Position numbers and translations under genes: made by a program
Assembly: GCA_020629875.1 (NCBI GenBank)
Contig: JAHDCL010000023.1
Coordinates: 1,409-35,399 of the forward strand
DNA length: 33,991 nucleotides
Direction of reading: 5' to 3'
Source: Hellea sp.
GTDB lineage: Bacteria > Pseudomonadota > Alphaproteobacteria > Caulobacterales > Maricaulaceae
Notes under the pieces: model-generated
Database searches by the model: none
What the model saw: the letters and a program-made list of their open reading frames with translations, nothing else
What the model was told of the DNA's origin: nothing
Shown: piece after piece, positions 17,605-26,298 of the stretch
Numbering within the stretch: the stretch's first letter is position 1
Layout: the number at the start of each line of letters is the position of its first letter

Positions 17605-18605
17605 TGGATTACGATCTTACAGGAAAAACAATCATAGTTGTTGGCGGAGGCGGTTACATTGGCTCTCATGTTTGTAAGGCTATTGCCGATAATGGCGGCC
17701 TTCCCGTTACATTTGATAATTTTGGCTCGGGTCACACCCACGCCGTCAAATGGGGGCCTTATGAAACGGTTGACCTCCGCGACAAGGCGGCCACATTAGG
17801 CACCTTCACCAAACATAAAGATGCCCATGCTGTTGTGCATCTCGCCAGTTCAATTGAAGTTGGCATTGGCGAGAAAGATCCCGCTGGCTTTTACGAAAAC
17901 AATGTCATCGGCGCGCTTAACCTACTCGAAGCGATGCGAGCTTTAGAGCTCAATAATCTCATATTCTCCTCGACTTGCGCAACGTATGGCGAAACCAACC
18001 AAATGCCGCTTCTAGAGAGTCATATTCAAAATCCATTTAGCGTCTACGGCAAAACCAAACTCGCAATCGAGCAAATGATACAAAGCTATCATAAAGCTTA
18101 TGGCCTCTCTTATATCACGCTCCGCTACTTCAATGCTTCCGGCGCAGATGTATCAGGCGAAATTGGTGAGGAACACGAGCCAGAAACACACCTTATACCC
18201 ATCGCTCTTGCATCCGCTTCAGGCCTCCGCGGAAAAATGAAAATTTTTGGAACGGATTACGACACACCTGACGGAACCTGCATTCGCGATTACATCCACG
18301 TGACTGACATAGCTGAAGCGCATATTTGTGGGTTCAAGTCTATTGCAAAAGGCCTCACACAAGCCGAAGTCAATATTGGAACAGGTCAAGGCGTCTCCAA
18401 TCTTGAAATATTACAAATGATAGAACGCGTCACGGGCAGACATGTCCCTTATGATGCCGCGCCGCGCCGCGATGGCGACCTCACCAGACTTTACGCTGAT
18501 CCGCAGCGCGCTAAAGACCTGTTAGGGTTTACAGCGCAACATTCTAGCCTAAAAAACATAATACAAACCGCCTGGAATTTTCACTCGAAGCAATGGAATT
18601 TGTAA
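17604..18605 (+). CDS. galE: UDP-glucose 4-epimerase
   Basis: This 333-residue short-chain dehydrogenase-type epimerase interconverts UDP-galactose and UDP-glucose with bound NAD. The Rossmann motif GGGGYIG is at residues 14-20. The catalytic Ser/Thr segment SSTCATYG is at 122-129, and the YxxxK pair is Tyr148/Lys152 in YGKTK. RYFNASGAD and CIRDYIHVTDIAEAH are also typical. I take the ATG at 17604 because it overlaps the galK stop by one base and starts right before the Rossmann fold; an earlier in-frame codon at 17553 lies inside galK. It closes the galTKE operon. No clear terminator follows before the convergent nasS. Confidence 0.97.
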   Translation: MDYDLTGKTIIVVGGGGYIGSHVCKAIADNGGLPVTFDNFGSGHTHAVKWGPYETVDLRDKAATLGTFTKHKDAHAVVHLASSIEVGIGEKDPAGFYENNVIGALNLLEAMRALELNNLIFSSTCATYGETNQMPLLESHIQNPFSVYGKTKLAIEQMIQSYHKAYGLSYITLRYFNASGADVSGEIGEEHEPETHLIPIALASASGLRGKMKIFGTDYDTPDGTCIRDYIHVTDIAEAHICGFKSIAKGLTQAEVNIGTGQGVSNLEILQMIERVTGRHVPYDAAPRRDGDLTRLYADPQRAKDLLGFTAQHSSLKNIIQTAWNFHSKQWNL

Positions 18606-18742
18606 ATTCTCCCGTTCCTATTGGTGAATAAACATCAACGCCAATGAAAGCTTAGTTTTTACGCGTTTCGCGAGGAGAGATTGAGCTTGAAGATTGAGTG
18701 TGGGTTGCCCCCCTTGAGCAAACACAGATTGCTGGCCGTCTG

Positions 18743-20029
18743 CTAACCCAACCGGTTTTTCTGGGCTAGCTCGGATAGCGAAAGCCGGAGGTTATGAATC
18801 TGAAAACCTTCCAGATAAGCGATAGGGTGCGCGTGTCTAAATATTCTATTATCGATAGATTGATTGGGACCCAAAGCAATCGGAGATGAAGCATCAGAGA
18901 GCACCCAGGGATGGATTTGGTCGCCCTCATTTTTCATATCAATCGTTGGATAAATATGTTCTCCGCGCTTCGCGACCTCCCGAAAAATGTCGGGTCGATA
19001 TGCTTTCTCAATCACGTCCTTAAAATTGACAGCCTTATTCACCTGTCCCCAGCGATACATTTGCGTTAAAAACCAACTCGCGTGGGAACGCCACGGGTAG
19101 TTAGCGCCATATCGATAGAAGACATTAAAGTCGGGCATATTCTGAATGATGTCACCGGCGGTTTGCCTGCGCGTGCCCGTTAATGCGGGCAATATTCGCT
19201 TGGCTGGTAAACCCACATAGGCATTGACGGACATGATGGAGGCAGCTTCTTCCAGCGCGCTTTTATTTTCTAACGTCTTCGATGTTTCCAAGAGCGCGGA
19301 TAAGATCGCGCTGTAGCTATTGGGGTTATCATCAGCCCAAGATTGGCAAACCCCCAACACCTTTTCAGGTGCGAGCCCCATAAGTTCGTGGGATGTTACT
19401 AAGGTTGTGCCCACCCCTTGGACAATGGCTTCAGAATTCCAGGGTTCTCCCACGCAGTATCCGTCGATGATACCCGCCCGCATATAGTCCATGACTTTTG
19501 GCGGCGGAACTACAACCAAATTAACATCGCGGTCCGGATGTAATCCAGCCGCCGCGAGCCAATATCGTAGCTGGTAATTATGGGAAGAGAACGGATAGAC
19601 CATCGCGAAAGTCAAAGGTTTTTGCCCAGATGTTATACGGGCCGCCACGACATCTCTTAAGGCCATTCCGGTGATGGGTCGCTCCTTCATGGCGGAGGGG
19701 TTGGCCTGATACATCGCAGCATAAAGCGCGTTTGATACAGTTATAGCGTTACCGTTCATGTTCAGAGCCAATGACGTAGTGAAAGGCGGCGTACCAGGTT
19801 CTAACCCCATAACGCTGGCAATGACCATTGGAGCCAACATATGTGCTGCCTGCAAATCTCCTACAGCAAGCAGGTCCCTCATACGCGCCCACGAACTGAC
19901 TTTCTCCAGCGTGACGTTTAATCCAAACTTTTCGAAAACGCCCCGTTCCTTTGCCATGATGATGGGCGCGGCATCTGCCAGAGGGACAAAGCCAATGCGA
20001 ATATCTGTCATTTCGAGAGCAGATGACAT
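18743..20029 (-). CDS. nasS: NasS-type cytoplasmic nitrate sensor
   Basis: This 428-residue protein resembles the NrtA/CmpA nitrate-binding proteins ([58 protein letters not shown]) but has no signal peptide or lipobox. That is the mark of NasS, the sensor that holds NasT inactive until nitrate or nitrite binds. It starts 2 bases after the nasT stop, so the two are co-translated in the nasT-nasS order known from other Proteobacteria. It is a shorter paralogue of NrtA at 32282-33730. An internal ATG at 20011 is an alternative start. Its targets are probably the two hairpin pairs described at 22064-22105 and 33792-33834. Confidence 0.92.
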   Translation of the reverse strand: MSSALEMTDIRIGFVPLADAAPIIMAKERGVFEKFGLNVTLEKVSSWARMRDLLAVGDLQAAHMLAPMVIASVMGLEPGTPPFTTSLALNMNGNAITVSNALYAAMYQANPSAMKERPITGMALRDVVAARITSGQKPLTFAMVYPFSSHNYQLRYWLAAAGLHPDRDVNLVVVPPPKVMDYMRAGIIDGYCVGEPWNSEAIVQGVGTTLVTSHELMGLAPEKVLGVCQSWADDNPNSYSAILSALLETSKTLENKSALEEAASIMSVNAYVGLPAKRILPALTGTRRQTAGDIIQNMPDFNVFYRYGANYPWRSHASWFLTQMYRWGQVNKAVNFKDVIEKAYRPDIFREVAKRGEHIYPTIDMKNEGDQIHPWVLSDASSPIALGPNQSIDNRIFRHAHPIAYLEGFQIHNLRLSLSELAQKNRLG

Positions 20030-20031
20030 GA

Positions 20032-20634
20032 TTAAAAATTATCACCCAACAAGCTAGCGACAGACAAAATCTTATCGGCCACCTGTTTTATCGTTATACT
20101 TTCCTGCATGGCGAGTTTTCGCATTGAGGAAAAAGCCTCACTCTCGGATATCCCGCGCTTATCCATCAATATCCCTTTGGCGCGCTCAATAGTTTTGCGG
20201 GCTTCAAGGTCTTCCTTAGATTTCTCTAGCTCGCGCTGTAATCCATCAAACATTTTGAATCGTTCAATCGCAACCTCTATTACGGGCTGGATTCGAGAAG
20301 ATGTCAGGCCATCGACAATATATGCACTAACCCCTGCTCTCACAGCTTCTTTCGCCAGAGAACCGTCTCCATCTTCAACGAACATCACGATAGGCTTCGG
20401 ATTTTCACGGGCAACAATACGAAGGTTCTCAATTGTGTCTCGGTCTGGTGACTCGCAATCCATAATAATAACATCTGGCTGTAGCTCTGAGATAGATGAC
20501 AATATATTCCCGCTATCAGAAGAGGCGAGCTTTGTAATGGCTGCCCCGCGAAGGCCCGCCTCGACAATCCGAGCACGCTCTGCATCGCTGTCGATCAACA
20601 GCACAATAAGTGGCGGAGACTCGCCAATTTCCAT
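20032..20634 (-). CDS. nasT: NasT-type ANTAR-domain antiterminator
   Basis: This 200-residue response-regulator-like protein binds RNA through a C-terminal ANTAR domain and relieves leader attenuation of nitrate genes. Residues 8-125 form a receiver-like domain, with Asp59 in IIMDCESPD at the usual phospho-acceptor position. A helical linker rich in Glu/Lys follows (about 120-145). The ANTAR domain is at about 140-195 (ERAKGILMDKRGISESEAF, SMRKLAM). In known NasTS systems activity is set by binding to NasS, not by phosphorylation. The ATG has AGGAAAA about 6 bases upstream. It lies directly upstream of nasS and downstream of the porin gene, on the same strand. Confidence 0.95.
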   Translation of the reverse strand: MEIGESPPLIVLLIDSDAERARIVEAGLRGAAITKLASSDSGNILSSISELQPDVIIMDCESPDRDTIENLRIVARENPKPIVMFVEDGDGSLAKEAVRAGVSAYIVDGLTSSRIQPVIEVAIERFKMFDGLQRELEKSKEDLEARKTIERAKGILMDKRGISESEAFSSMRKLAMQESITIKQVADKILSVASLLGDNF

Positions 20635-20738
20635 AGTATTTTCCTAAAACATCACCAAGCGCCACGAATAATCTAGCGCCTGATGACTGTCTTAAAAATT
20701 ATGCTCGTGACCACATAATAAACAAAGATGTCACTTAG

Positions 20739-20754
20739 AGAGGCAATTGCCTCT
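20739..20754. repeat. Perfect palindrome between porin and nasT
   Basis: AGAGGCAATTGCCTCT is a perfect 16-base palindrome able to form a 6-bp hairpin with loop AATT. It lies 33 bases past the porin stop and about 105 bases upstream of nasT. No T-run follows on the minus strand, so it is either a weak 3'-end hairpin for the porin message or a protein-binding palindrome. A second small hairpin (TTAAAC-ATC-GTTTAA) lies at 20767-20781. Confidence 0.6.
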
Positions 20755-20786
20755 AAAAGTGCATATTTAAACATCGTTTAAGAGCT

Positions 20787-22028
20787 TTAGAAGCTGTAAT
20801 CCAGCTGCACCGAATAACGGCTCCGGTCAAATGGTGTACCCGCATCGCCCTGTTTGTAATTGGCATATTTAAACAAAAGCCCTACCTTTTTACCTAGTTT
20901 CGTGGCTACGACAGCGTCAATTTCGCTACCCAAATCAATACTGCCCTCATCAGATTTGTAATCATGATAGACAGCAAACATATTGATGAAAGGCAACGCA
21001 CCAACAGGTCCTGTTTTATACCCCCCTTTGACATATAGATCTTCTAAGCCCGCGGTTGGCGTACCCAGGAACACATCTGCAAAGCCGTTGAACTTATGTA
21101 GTGTCGCTAATGGGGTGGTGAACCGGCCATCAGAGTCATCATCTGCGCCCAGAACTTCATAACCGATAGCTCCTGAAAAGCCTTTTTGTTTGAAGTTTGC
21201 TTCGGCGAAATAGTGATTTGCTGTGTAATCGACAGGGTTCGCGCCACTATCTGATTGTGTGGCATACCGACCTGTAAAACCAAGTGGACCTTTTTTCGCT
21301 GAAATTTGCGCACCGATTGTGTCTGAGGACAATCCCGCATTACTTAAATCCAAGAGATATGCAAAAGCAGAGACTTTTACACTCATCCCTTCGACGGGTA
21401 CTTTATAACCTGCATTTAGTAACCAACTGTCACTTTCGAAACGTCCCGACGCAGCTTCATCACCAAAAATGCGATTTACCTGATCTACATAAGTAGCATC
21501 CAGTGTCAGACCTTTAATGGACTTGTTAGTGACACGAAGAGCATCATAAGTTTGCTCATTTTGACGCCAACCAACATTACCGACAAATCGAGCATCATCC
21601 AAAATTATGCGTTGGCGACCAATCGTAATTTTCGTATCCGGCAATCCCGTATTTGTGAGTTGTAAACGGTTGAGCTCCGTAACGTTCGGGTCCGCAATGA
21701 CAGCATAACCGGTATTCCCATTCACCGTGTCATTAAAGTTTCCGGCAAGGTCTTCAACATGGTCAAATTCGACCAAGAGCTTCGTCCCTAAAAACGCGCC
21801 AGTTTCCAATCCAACACGTGAGCGGATAGTAAGGGCATCGGCTGAGCTTGTGCCGTTATCAAAATCTGCCCCTTCATAGCGAAGGCGAAAGTTAGCGAGA
21901 ACTTTACTGGCTTTAACGGCTTCTTCGAGCGAAACGACGCTTTCCTGAGCAAGAGCTGCCGGAGCGACCACACAGCTTGATAAAACGAGAATTGAGGTAA
22001 GGCTTTTTTTCATGAGTTGCAGTTTCAT
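20787..22028 (-). CDS. Outer-membrane porin, alginate-export-like beta barrel, of the nitrate cluster
   Basis: This outer-membrane barrel of about 413 residues resembles the alginate export/OprD-like porin family. From the ATG at 22028 (AGGAG 8 bases upstream) it opens with MKLQLMKKSLTSILV and a signal peptide ending ...PAALAQ. Its mature part alternates beta strands such as ANFRLRYEGADFDNG, KITIGRQRIILDDARFVG and GFTGRYATQSD. It ends with YSVQLDYSF, a C-terminal Phe as expected for barrel assembly. GRQRI near residue 130 is typical of the family. As last gene behind cysG it probably brings nitrate into the periplasm; alginate is unlikely here and the substrate is inferred. Its leader carries ANTAR-type hairpins (22064-22105). 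Confidence 0.85.
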   Translation of the reverse strand: MKLQLMKKSLTSILVLSSCVVAPAALAQESVVSLEEAVKASKVLANFRLRYEGADFDNGTSSADALTIRSRVGLETGAFLGTKLLVEFDHVEDLAGNFNDTVNGNTGYAVIADPNVTELNRLQLTNTGLPDTKITIGRQRIILDDARFVGNVGWRQNEQTYDALRVTNKSIKGLTLDATYVDQVNRIFGDEAASGRFESDSWLLNAGYKVPVEGMSVKVSAFAYLLDLSNAGLSSDTIGAQISAKKGPLGFTGRYATQSDSGANPVDYTANHYFAEANFKQKGFSGAIGYEVLGADDDSDGRFTTPLATLHKFNGFADVFLGTPTAGLEDLYVKGGYKTGPVGALPFINMFAVYHDYKSDEGSIDLGSEIDAVVATKLGKKVGLLFKYANYKQGDAGTPFDRSRYSVQLDYSF

Positions 22029-22038
22029 GAGGATATCT

Positions 22039-22091
22039 CCTGATAGAGTAAGTAAATGAAATGGCCTCAACATTGAGACAGGTTTATCAGG
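22039..22091 (-). promoter_or_regulatory. Linker/Shine-Dalgarno pairing in the porin leader
   Basis: On the minus strand CCUGAUA (22085-22091, in the linker between P1 and P2) is perfectly complementary to UAUCAGG (22039-22045), whose AGG belongs to the porin ribosome site AGGAG. The pairing would enclose P2 and cover the ribosome site. AGGA-GAUA-UCCU (22030-22041) offers a second local way to hide it. No U-tract terminator is visible in this leader. Confidence 0.55.
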
Positions 22092-22105
22092 GGCCGCCAT
22101 TGACC
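22064..22105 (-). ncRNA. Tandem ANTAR/NasT-target hairpins in the porin leader
   Basis: Read on the minus strand, two hairpins lie between cysG and the porin start. P1 is GGUC-AAUGGC-GGCC (22092-22105) and P2 is GUCUC-AAUGUU-GAGGC (22064-22079). They are separated by a 12-base linker. Both loops are six bases long with A first and G fourth, the conserved loop positions of RNAs bound by ANTAR proteins. NasT is encoded just downstream. I found this by hand-folding, and stem pairs include G-U wobbles. Confidence 0.7.
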
Positions 22106-22131
22106 TCTTAGTGCGATATTTTAGGGAAATA

Positions 22132-23598
22132 TCAGCCCGTTAAAATGTGAGGGCCTCCCAACCCTACATTTTTGTATTCCAGGTTTTTCGGCGCTATGAG
22201 CCGTTCCGAAAAAACATAACCAACACCCAGTAAGACGGGCTGGTCACGTGAAATTTCGAGCGTAAGTAAATCCGAAAGATGATGATAAGACACCTCTTCT
22301 TCACGTCGAGAAACGCCTTTGGCTATCATTACGGGTAAATCTGTTGGCGCTCCTTGAGCGATTAATGCCTCAGCGAGCTTAGGGGCTGTTCGAGCCCCCA
22401 TATAAACCATCAGTGTCGACTTAGTATCCGCACAGGCACGCCAATCCAATTCCGGCAGTTCTCCTAGTCGGCTATGCGCCGTAACAAATTTAACGGACTG
22501 CGCGCAATCGCGATGGGTAAGCGAAATGCCCAGCCTAGATGCAGCCGCCAAAGCCGCCGTGACGCCAGGCACTACTTCAGTGGAAATGCCCTCGCTTTCT
22601 AAGATTGATATCTCTTCGCCGGCGCGGCCGAAAATCATCGGGTCCCCGGATTTTAATCGAACAACGTGTTTACCCTGTTTTGCAAGCTTGACCATGAGGG
22701 CGTTAATATCATCTTGGCGGCAAGAGGCTTGCCCACCGCGTTTTCCTACCAACATGCGACGAGCTTCTCTCCGGGCCAATTCTAAGACTTCATCGGAAAC
22801 TAGCTTGTCAAATAAAATCACGTCCGCGGACTGAAGCGCTCTAACTGCTTTTATTGTCAAGAGTTCTGAATCTCCCGGACCTGCACCCACGAGCGTTACT
22901 TTTCCTGATTTAACGGCTTTGCTATTATTAACTGCTAAATTGAAGAACTCTTCGACTTTATGAGCTGGCTCTGTAAATGCATTTCGCGCGAAGTCTTTCC
23001 AAATAGACTTTCGCGTTTTCAAATCTGGGACCTTAGCCGCTAGTTCGGCTCTGTATGATTTCGCGCGAGTTGCCCAAACCGCCATAGACGCAGGCAAGAT
23101 TGTTTCAATTCGCGTGCGAATGGTTTGCGCAAGAATTGGCGCCGCGCCCGAAGTCGAAATGGATACGACAACGGGCGACCGATTTACAATTGATCCAAAC
23201 TGAAAATCACAAAACTCTGGCTGGTCTATGACATTGACAGGTACGCCTTGGGCGCGCGCCATATTGACAAATGCAGATGTGGATTGTTCGCATGTAAAAT
23301 CACCTAGGGCCAAGCGCATGTCCGAAAAATCCTCGAGGACAACCTCTCTCTGATGATGAACGAGATTATACTCCAGATTTTCAATAATTTCTTTTAGCTC
23401 TTCATGCGGATCTTTAGAGAACAACACGACCTTGGCGCCTGCCGCTAATAACAACTCGGTCTTCCACGCGGCGCCCTCGCTATCGCCCACCACAATTACC
23501 TGTGCACCCGCGAGGTTATAAAATACGGGCAGCACCGATAATGGTGCTACTTTGGGGCGCGCGACACGGCGCGGCGATATAATCTTATTCAGCGGCAA
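22132..23598 (-). CDS. cysG: Siroheme synthase CysG (SUMT plus dehydrogenase/ferrochelatase)
   Basis: This 488-residue trifunctional enzyme makes siroheme, the cofactor of NirB, from uroporphyrinogen III. The N-terminal NAD-dependent dehydrogenase/ferrochelatase part carries VIVVGDSEGAAWKTELLLA (34-52). In its later half it shows FCDFQFGSIVNRSPVVVSIS and a Gly-rich SGAAPILAQTIRTRIE. The C-terminal S-adenosylmethionine methyltransferase starts near 232 with VTLVGAGPGDSELLTIKA. It continues with VRLKSGDPMIFGRAGEE, EVVPGVTAALAAASRLGISLTHR and VYMGA. The only sensible start is a TTG at 23598, 14 bases inside nasA, which implies translational coupling. The dinucleotide motif reads GDS rather than GGG/GGS. 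It follows nasA in the operon, supplying cofactor for nitrite reduction. Confidence 0.94.
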   Translation of the reverse strand: MPLNKIISPRRVARPKVAPLSVLPVFYNLAGAQVIVVGDSEGAAWKTELLLAAGAKVVLFSKDPHEELKEIIENLEYNLVHHQREVVLEDFSDMRLALGDFTCEQSTSAFVNMARAQGVPVNVIDQPEFCDFQFGSIVNRSPVVVSISTSGAAPILAQTIRTRIETILPASMAVWATRAKSYRAELAAKVPDLKTRKSIWKDFARNAFTEPAHKVEEFFNLAVNNSKAVKSGKVTLVGAGPGDSELLTIKAVRALQSADVILFDKLVSDEVLELARREARRMLVGKRGGQASCRQDDINALMVKLAKQGKHVVRLKSGDPMIFGRAGEEISILESEGISTEVVPGVTAALAAASRLGISLTHRDCAQSVKFVTAHSRLGELPELDWRACADTKSTLMVYMGARTAPKLAEALIAQGAPTDLPVMIAKGVSRREEEVSYHHLSDLLTLEISRDQPVLLGVGYVFSERLIAPKNLEYKNVGLGGPHILTG

Positions 23599-26293
23599 CG
23601 AATTGAGCCTCTTTTAAAATGGTTTTGATTTCAGATTGGCAGGATCCGCAATTTGTGCCAGCTGACGTTGCTGCACCAACGGCGTCAACAGACTGGCATC
23701 CCCCATCAATAGCTAAGCGGATTTCATTCGCCCCGACATTATTACAAGAACAGATAATGGCGCCCTTATCTGGCATATCTGCACCAGGGCGTCCTGCCAA
23801 TAACCGATGCCGAGCCATTCCCGAATGCTCGCTCAACAATTGCGAACACGCCCAATCTCGAGAAACCGCAACAGGTGTTGTGCTCGTAAATAACAAGCCA
23901 ATTAGCTTCCCATCTTTGAAGCATGCCATGCGGGTTTGGCCGTCCACAGGGCTTACCATATCTAGCACGTCAATATTTTCTTCAGGCCTCAGAAGCGATC
24001 GCATAAACGCCTGCCAATTATCTGGCTTTTCCAGTCCTGCCAGCTCAAGTCTAACGCCTGATTTAATACGAGCTTTTGTCCAATAAGTCGCGGCGGCCGG
24101 TACAGTGAGAGCCTCGAACACCTCATTTGACACTACTGCGAACCCGTACCACCGCGCCCGGAATTTCTTCATAGAAACAGGTGTGGATTTGGACGCGGGT
24201 TGACCTGAATATGGATCAACAATTGAATGAACGAGGGCATCAACTCTGCCCGCACTCGCAAATCTATCGGTAAAATGCATTGGGACAAAAAGAGCCCCTT
24301 CTCTTTGTCGCGGCGTAACAACGACCCGAACTTTCATCTGTCCATTTTTGGATTTCAGAATCGCGATATCCGCATCTTGCACCCCCAACTCAGCAGCATC
24401 ACTAGGATGAACTTCCACAAAGGGTTCGGATATATGCTGAGACAGGCGAACGGAGCGACCCGTGCGTGTCATGGAATGCCAATGGTCCCTTATCCGCCCT
24501 GAGTTTAAGATGTATGGATAGGCCTGGCTTGTAGGAATAGGGTTTGTATTCGCGGGCGTAATAAAATTCGCTTTCCCGCTCTCGGTAAAATATTTCTGAC
24601 TTTCAAACAGGCGCGGCGTACCTTTGGGTCTGCATTTTGTTACAGGCCATTGAACTGGCTTTAGCGCATTATATTCCTGTTCTGAAAGATCAGCCAATGC
24701 AGATAAATCCAAGTCTCGTTGACCCTCATTTTCAAAGGAGCACAGGCCCGCATATTCTTGGAAGATTTCGGCGGGACCAGAAAAATCAAATCCGGAGAAA
24801 CCCATTTTTTTGGCAACTTCGCAAAGCTGCCACCAATCATGTTGGGCCTCGCCAGGCGCCCCAATAAATCCACGCTGGCGCGATATTCTGCGTTCGGAAT
24901 TTGTGACGGTTCCGTCTTTTTCGCTCCAACCGGTTGAAGGCAAAACAATATCTGCGCAGGCGACAGTATCTGTGTGCGCATATATATCTGAGACAACAAC
25001 AAGGTCACATTTACCGAGGGCCTCTCTGACGAAATTTGCATTGGGTAGCGAGTCCACAGGATTAGTCGCCATTATCCAAACCGCCTTTACGCTTCCTGCA
25101 TGAATCGCCTCAAATAATTCAACAGCCTTAAGCCCGGCTTTTGTTACAATTTTTGGTGAATTCCAAAACCTCTGCACGAGCTCTCTGTGCTCTGCATTGC
25201 CGATATCCATATGGGAGGCCAGCTGATTAGCAAGCCCGCCAACCTCGCGGCCTCCCATGGCATTAGGCTGGCCCGTAACGGAAAACGGTCCAGCACCTAA
25301 TTTGCCAATTTTTCCGGTGAGTAAATGACAGTTAATAATCACATTCACACGATCAGTGCCGTCATGAGCTTGATTAACGCCTTGGGAATATATCGTGACG
25401 GCTTTTTCGGTTTTCGCAAATAATGCGTAAAAGGCTTCTAGTTCGTCAGTACTAATTCCGCATGTTCCGCTAACGGTCTTGAGGTTATAGGTAATTGCTG
25501 CGCGCAATGCCGCTTCAAAATTTTCTGTATGATCAGCGATGAACGTCTTATCGGAATGCCCTTTCCGATCTAAGTAATTAAACAAGCCTTGGAAGAGTGC
25601 CACATCAGATCCCGGGGCGAGAGCGAGGTGCATATCTGCAATATCGCAGCTTGCTGTTTCGCGTGGATCAATAACAACGATTTTCATCTCTGGCCGCGCC
25701 GCTTTGGCTGCCGCAATACGCTGATAAATAATCGGATGACACCATGCTAGGTTTGAGCCTGTAAGAACAATCAGATCAGCTTGTTCTAAATCCTCATAAC
25801 AACCTGGTACAGTATCTGCGCCAAAGGCCCGCTTGTGACCGACAACAGATGACGCCATGCAAAGACGGGAATTTGTATCGATATTTCCTGAGCCAATATA
25901 ACCTTTCATGAGTTTATTGGCGACGTAGTAGTCCTCGGTGAGTAATTGTCCTGAGACATAAAAAGCGACCGAATCTGGACCATATCTCTGAATAACATCA
26001 GAAAATGCTCCAGCCACTTTATCCAGCGCATCATCCCAAGAGGCACGTTGTCCGTCCACTTGCGGATATAAAAGTCGATCTTCATCACCCAATGTATCTG
26101 CAAGGGCGGAACCCTTGGAGCATAGCTTTCCAAAATTGGCAGGGTGGCCCTCATCCCCTTTAACGCTAACGCCGCCCAGGCCGTTAACGGACGCGACGAC
26201 TCCGCAACCGACACCACAATACGGGCATGTCGTTTTGGTCTCGTTATCGAGGCGCCGCTCGGCGGCTGGAAAATCTATGAGAACCGACCCCAT
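23585..26293 (-). CDS. nasA: Assimilatory nitrate reductase catalytic subunit with C-terminal [2Fe-2S] domain
   Basis: This 902-residue cytoplasmic molybdenum enzyme reduces nitrate to nitrite. An N-terminal [4Fe-4S] site is formed by Cys23, Cys26, Cys30 (CPYCGVGC) and Cys58 (KLCSKG). The molybdenum ligand is Cys145 in NSRLCMASS. Molybdopterin-binding phrases follow (LTGSNLAWCHP, GQPNAMGGREVGGLANQLASH). The C-terminus adds a BFD-like [2Fe-2S] domain (about 835-895) with IICSCNNV and GTNCGSCQ, as in Klebsiella-type NasA. The ATG lies 5 bases after the nirD stop and the 3' end overlaps cysG by 14 bases. No separate reductase subunit is visible, so the electron donor may be a ferredoxin/flavodoxin or another NAD(P)H partner encoded elsewhere. 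Confidence 0.96.
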   Translation of the reverse strand: MGSVLIDFPAAERRLDNETKTTCPYCGVGCGVVASVNGLGGVSVKGDEGHPANFGKLCSKGSALADTLGDEDRLLYPQVDGQRASWDDALDKVAGAFSDVIQRYGPDSVAFYVSGQLLTEDYYVANKLMKGYIGSGNIDTNSRLCMASSVVGHKRAFGADTVPGCYEDLEQADLIVLTGSNLAWCHPIIYQRIAAAKAARPEMKIVVIDPRETASCDIADMHLALAPGSDVALFQGLFNYLDRKGHSDKTFIADHTENFEAALRAAITYNLKTVSGTCGISTDELEAFYALFAKTEKAVTIYSQGVNQAHDGTDRVNVIINCHLLTGKIGKLGAGPFSVTGQPNAMGGREVGGLANQLASHMDIGNAEHRELVQRFWNSPKIVTKAGLKAVELFEAIHAGSVKAVWIMATNPVDSLPNANFVREALGKCDLVVVSDIYAHTDTVACADIVLPSTGWSEKDGTVTNSERRISRQRGFIGAPGEAQHDWWQLCEVAKKMGFSGFDFSGPAEIFQEYAGLCSFENEGQRDLDLSALADLSEQEYNALKPVQWPVTKCRPKGTPRLFESQKYFTESGKANFITPANTNPIPTSQAYPYILNSGRIRDHWHSMTRTGRSVRLSQHISEPFVEVHPSDAAELGVQDADIAILKSKNGQMKVRVVVTPRQREGALFVPMHFTDRFASAGRVDALVHSIVDPYSGQPASKSTPVSMKKFRARWYGFAVVSNEVFEALTVPAAATYWTKARIKSGVRLELAGLEKPDNWQAFMRSLLRPEENIDVLDMVSPVDGQTRMACFKDGKLIGLLFTSTTPVAVSRDWACSQLLSEHSGMARHRLLAGRPGADMPDKGAIICSCNNVGANEIRLAIDGGCQSVDAVGAATSAGTNCGSCQSEIKTILKEAQFVAAE

Positions 26294-26298
26294 ATTGG

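Noticed and set aside
18606-18742. A terminator between the convergent galE and nasS genes
   Set aside because: Only a 5-bp stem (ATTGG / CCAAT) with a 16-base loop before a T5 run; too weak to list.
20108-20647. A 179-codon plus-strand frame opposite nasT
   Set aside because: Low-complexity Ser/Ile/Arg-rich translation, fully antisense to a well-recognised ANTAR protein.
20698-20719. Hairpin ATTATG / CATAAT followed by TTTT upstream of nasT as a terminator
   Set aside because: Only one G-C pair per arm and a 10-base loop; too weak to support.
20787-22028. A literal alginate-export function for the porin
   Set aside because: Similarity is to the barrel family only; no alginate genes are present and the setting is nitrate assimilation.
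22115-22133. 7-bp hairpin GATATTT / AAATATC at the cysG stop as a terminator
   Set aside because: AU-rich stem with no T-run after it on the minus strand.
23450-23500. CysG dinucleotide motif GDSEGAAWK looked degenerate
   Set aside because: Alphaproteobacterial CysG proteins often vary here (GGS-type motifs followed by AAWK); one Gly to Asp change is not enough to claim loss of the dehydrogenase.
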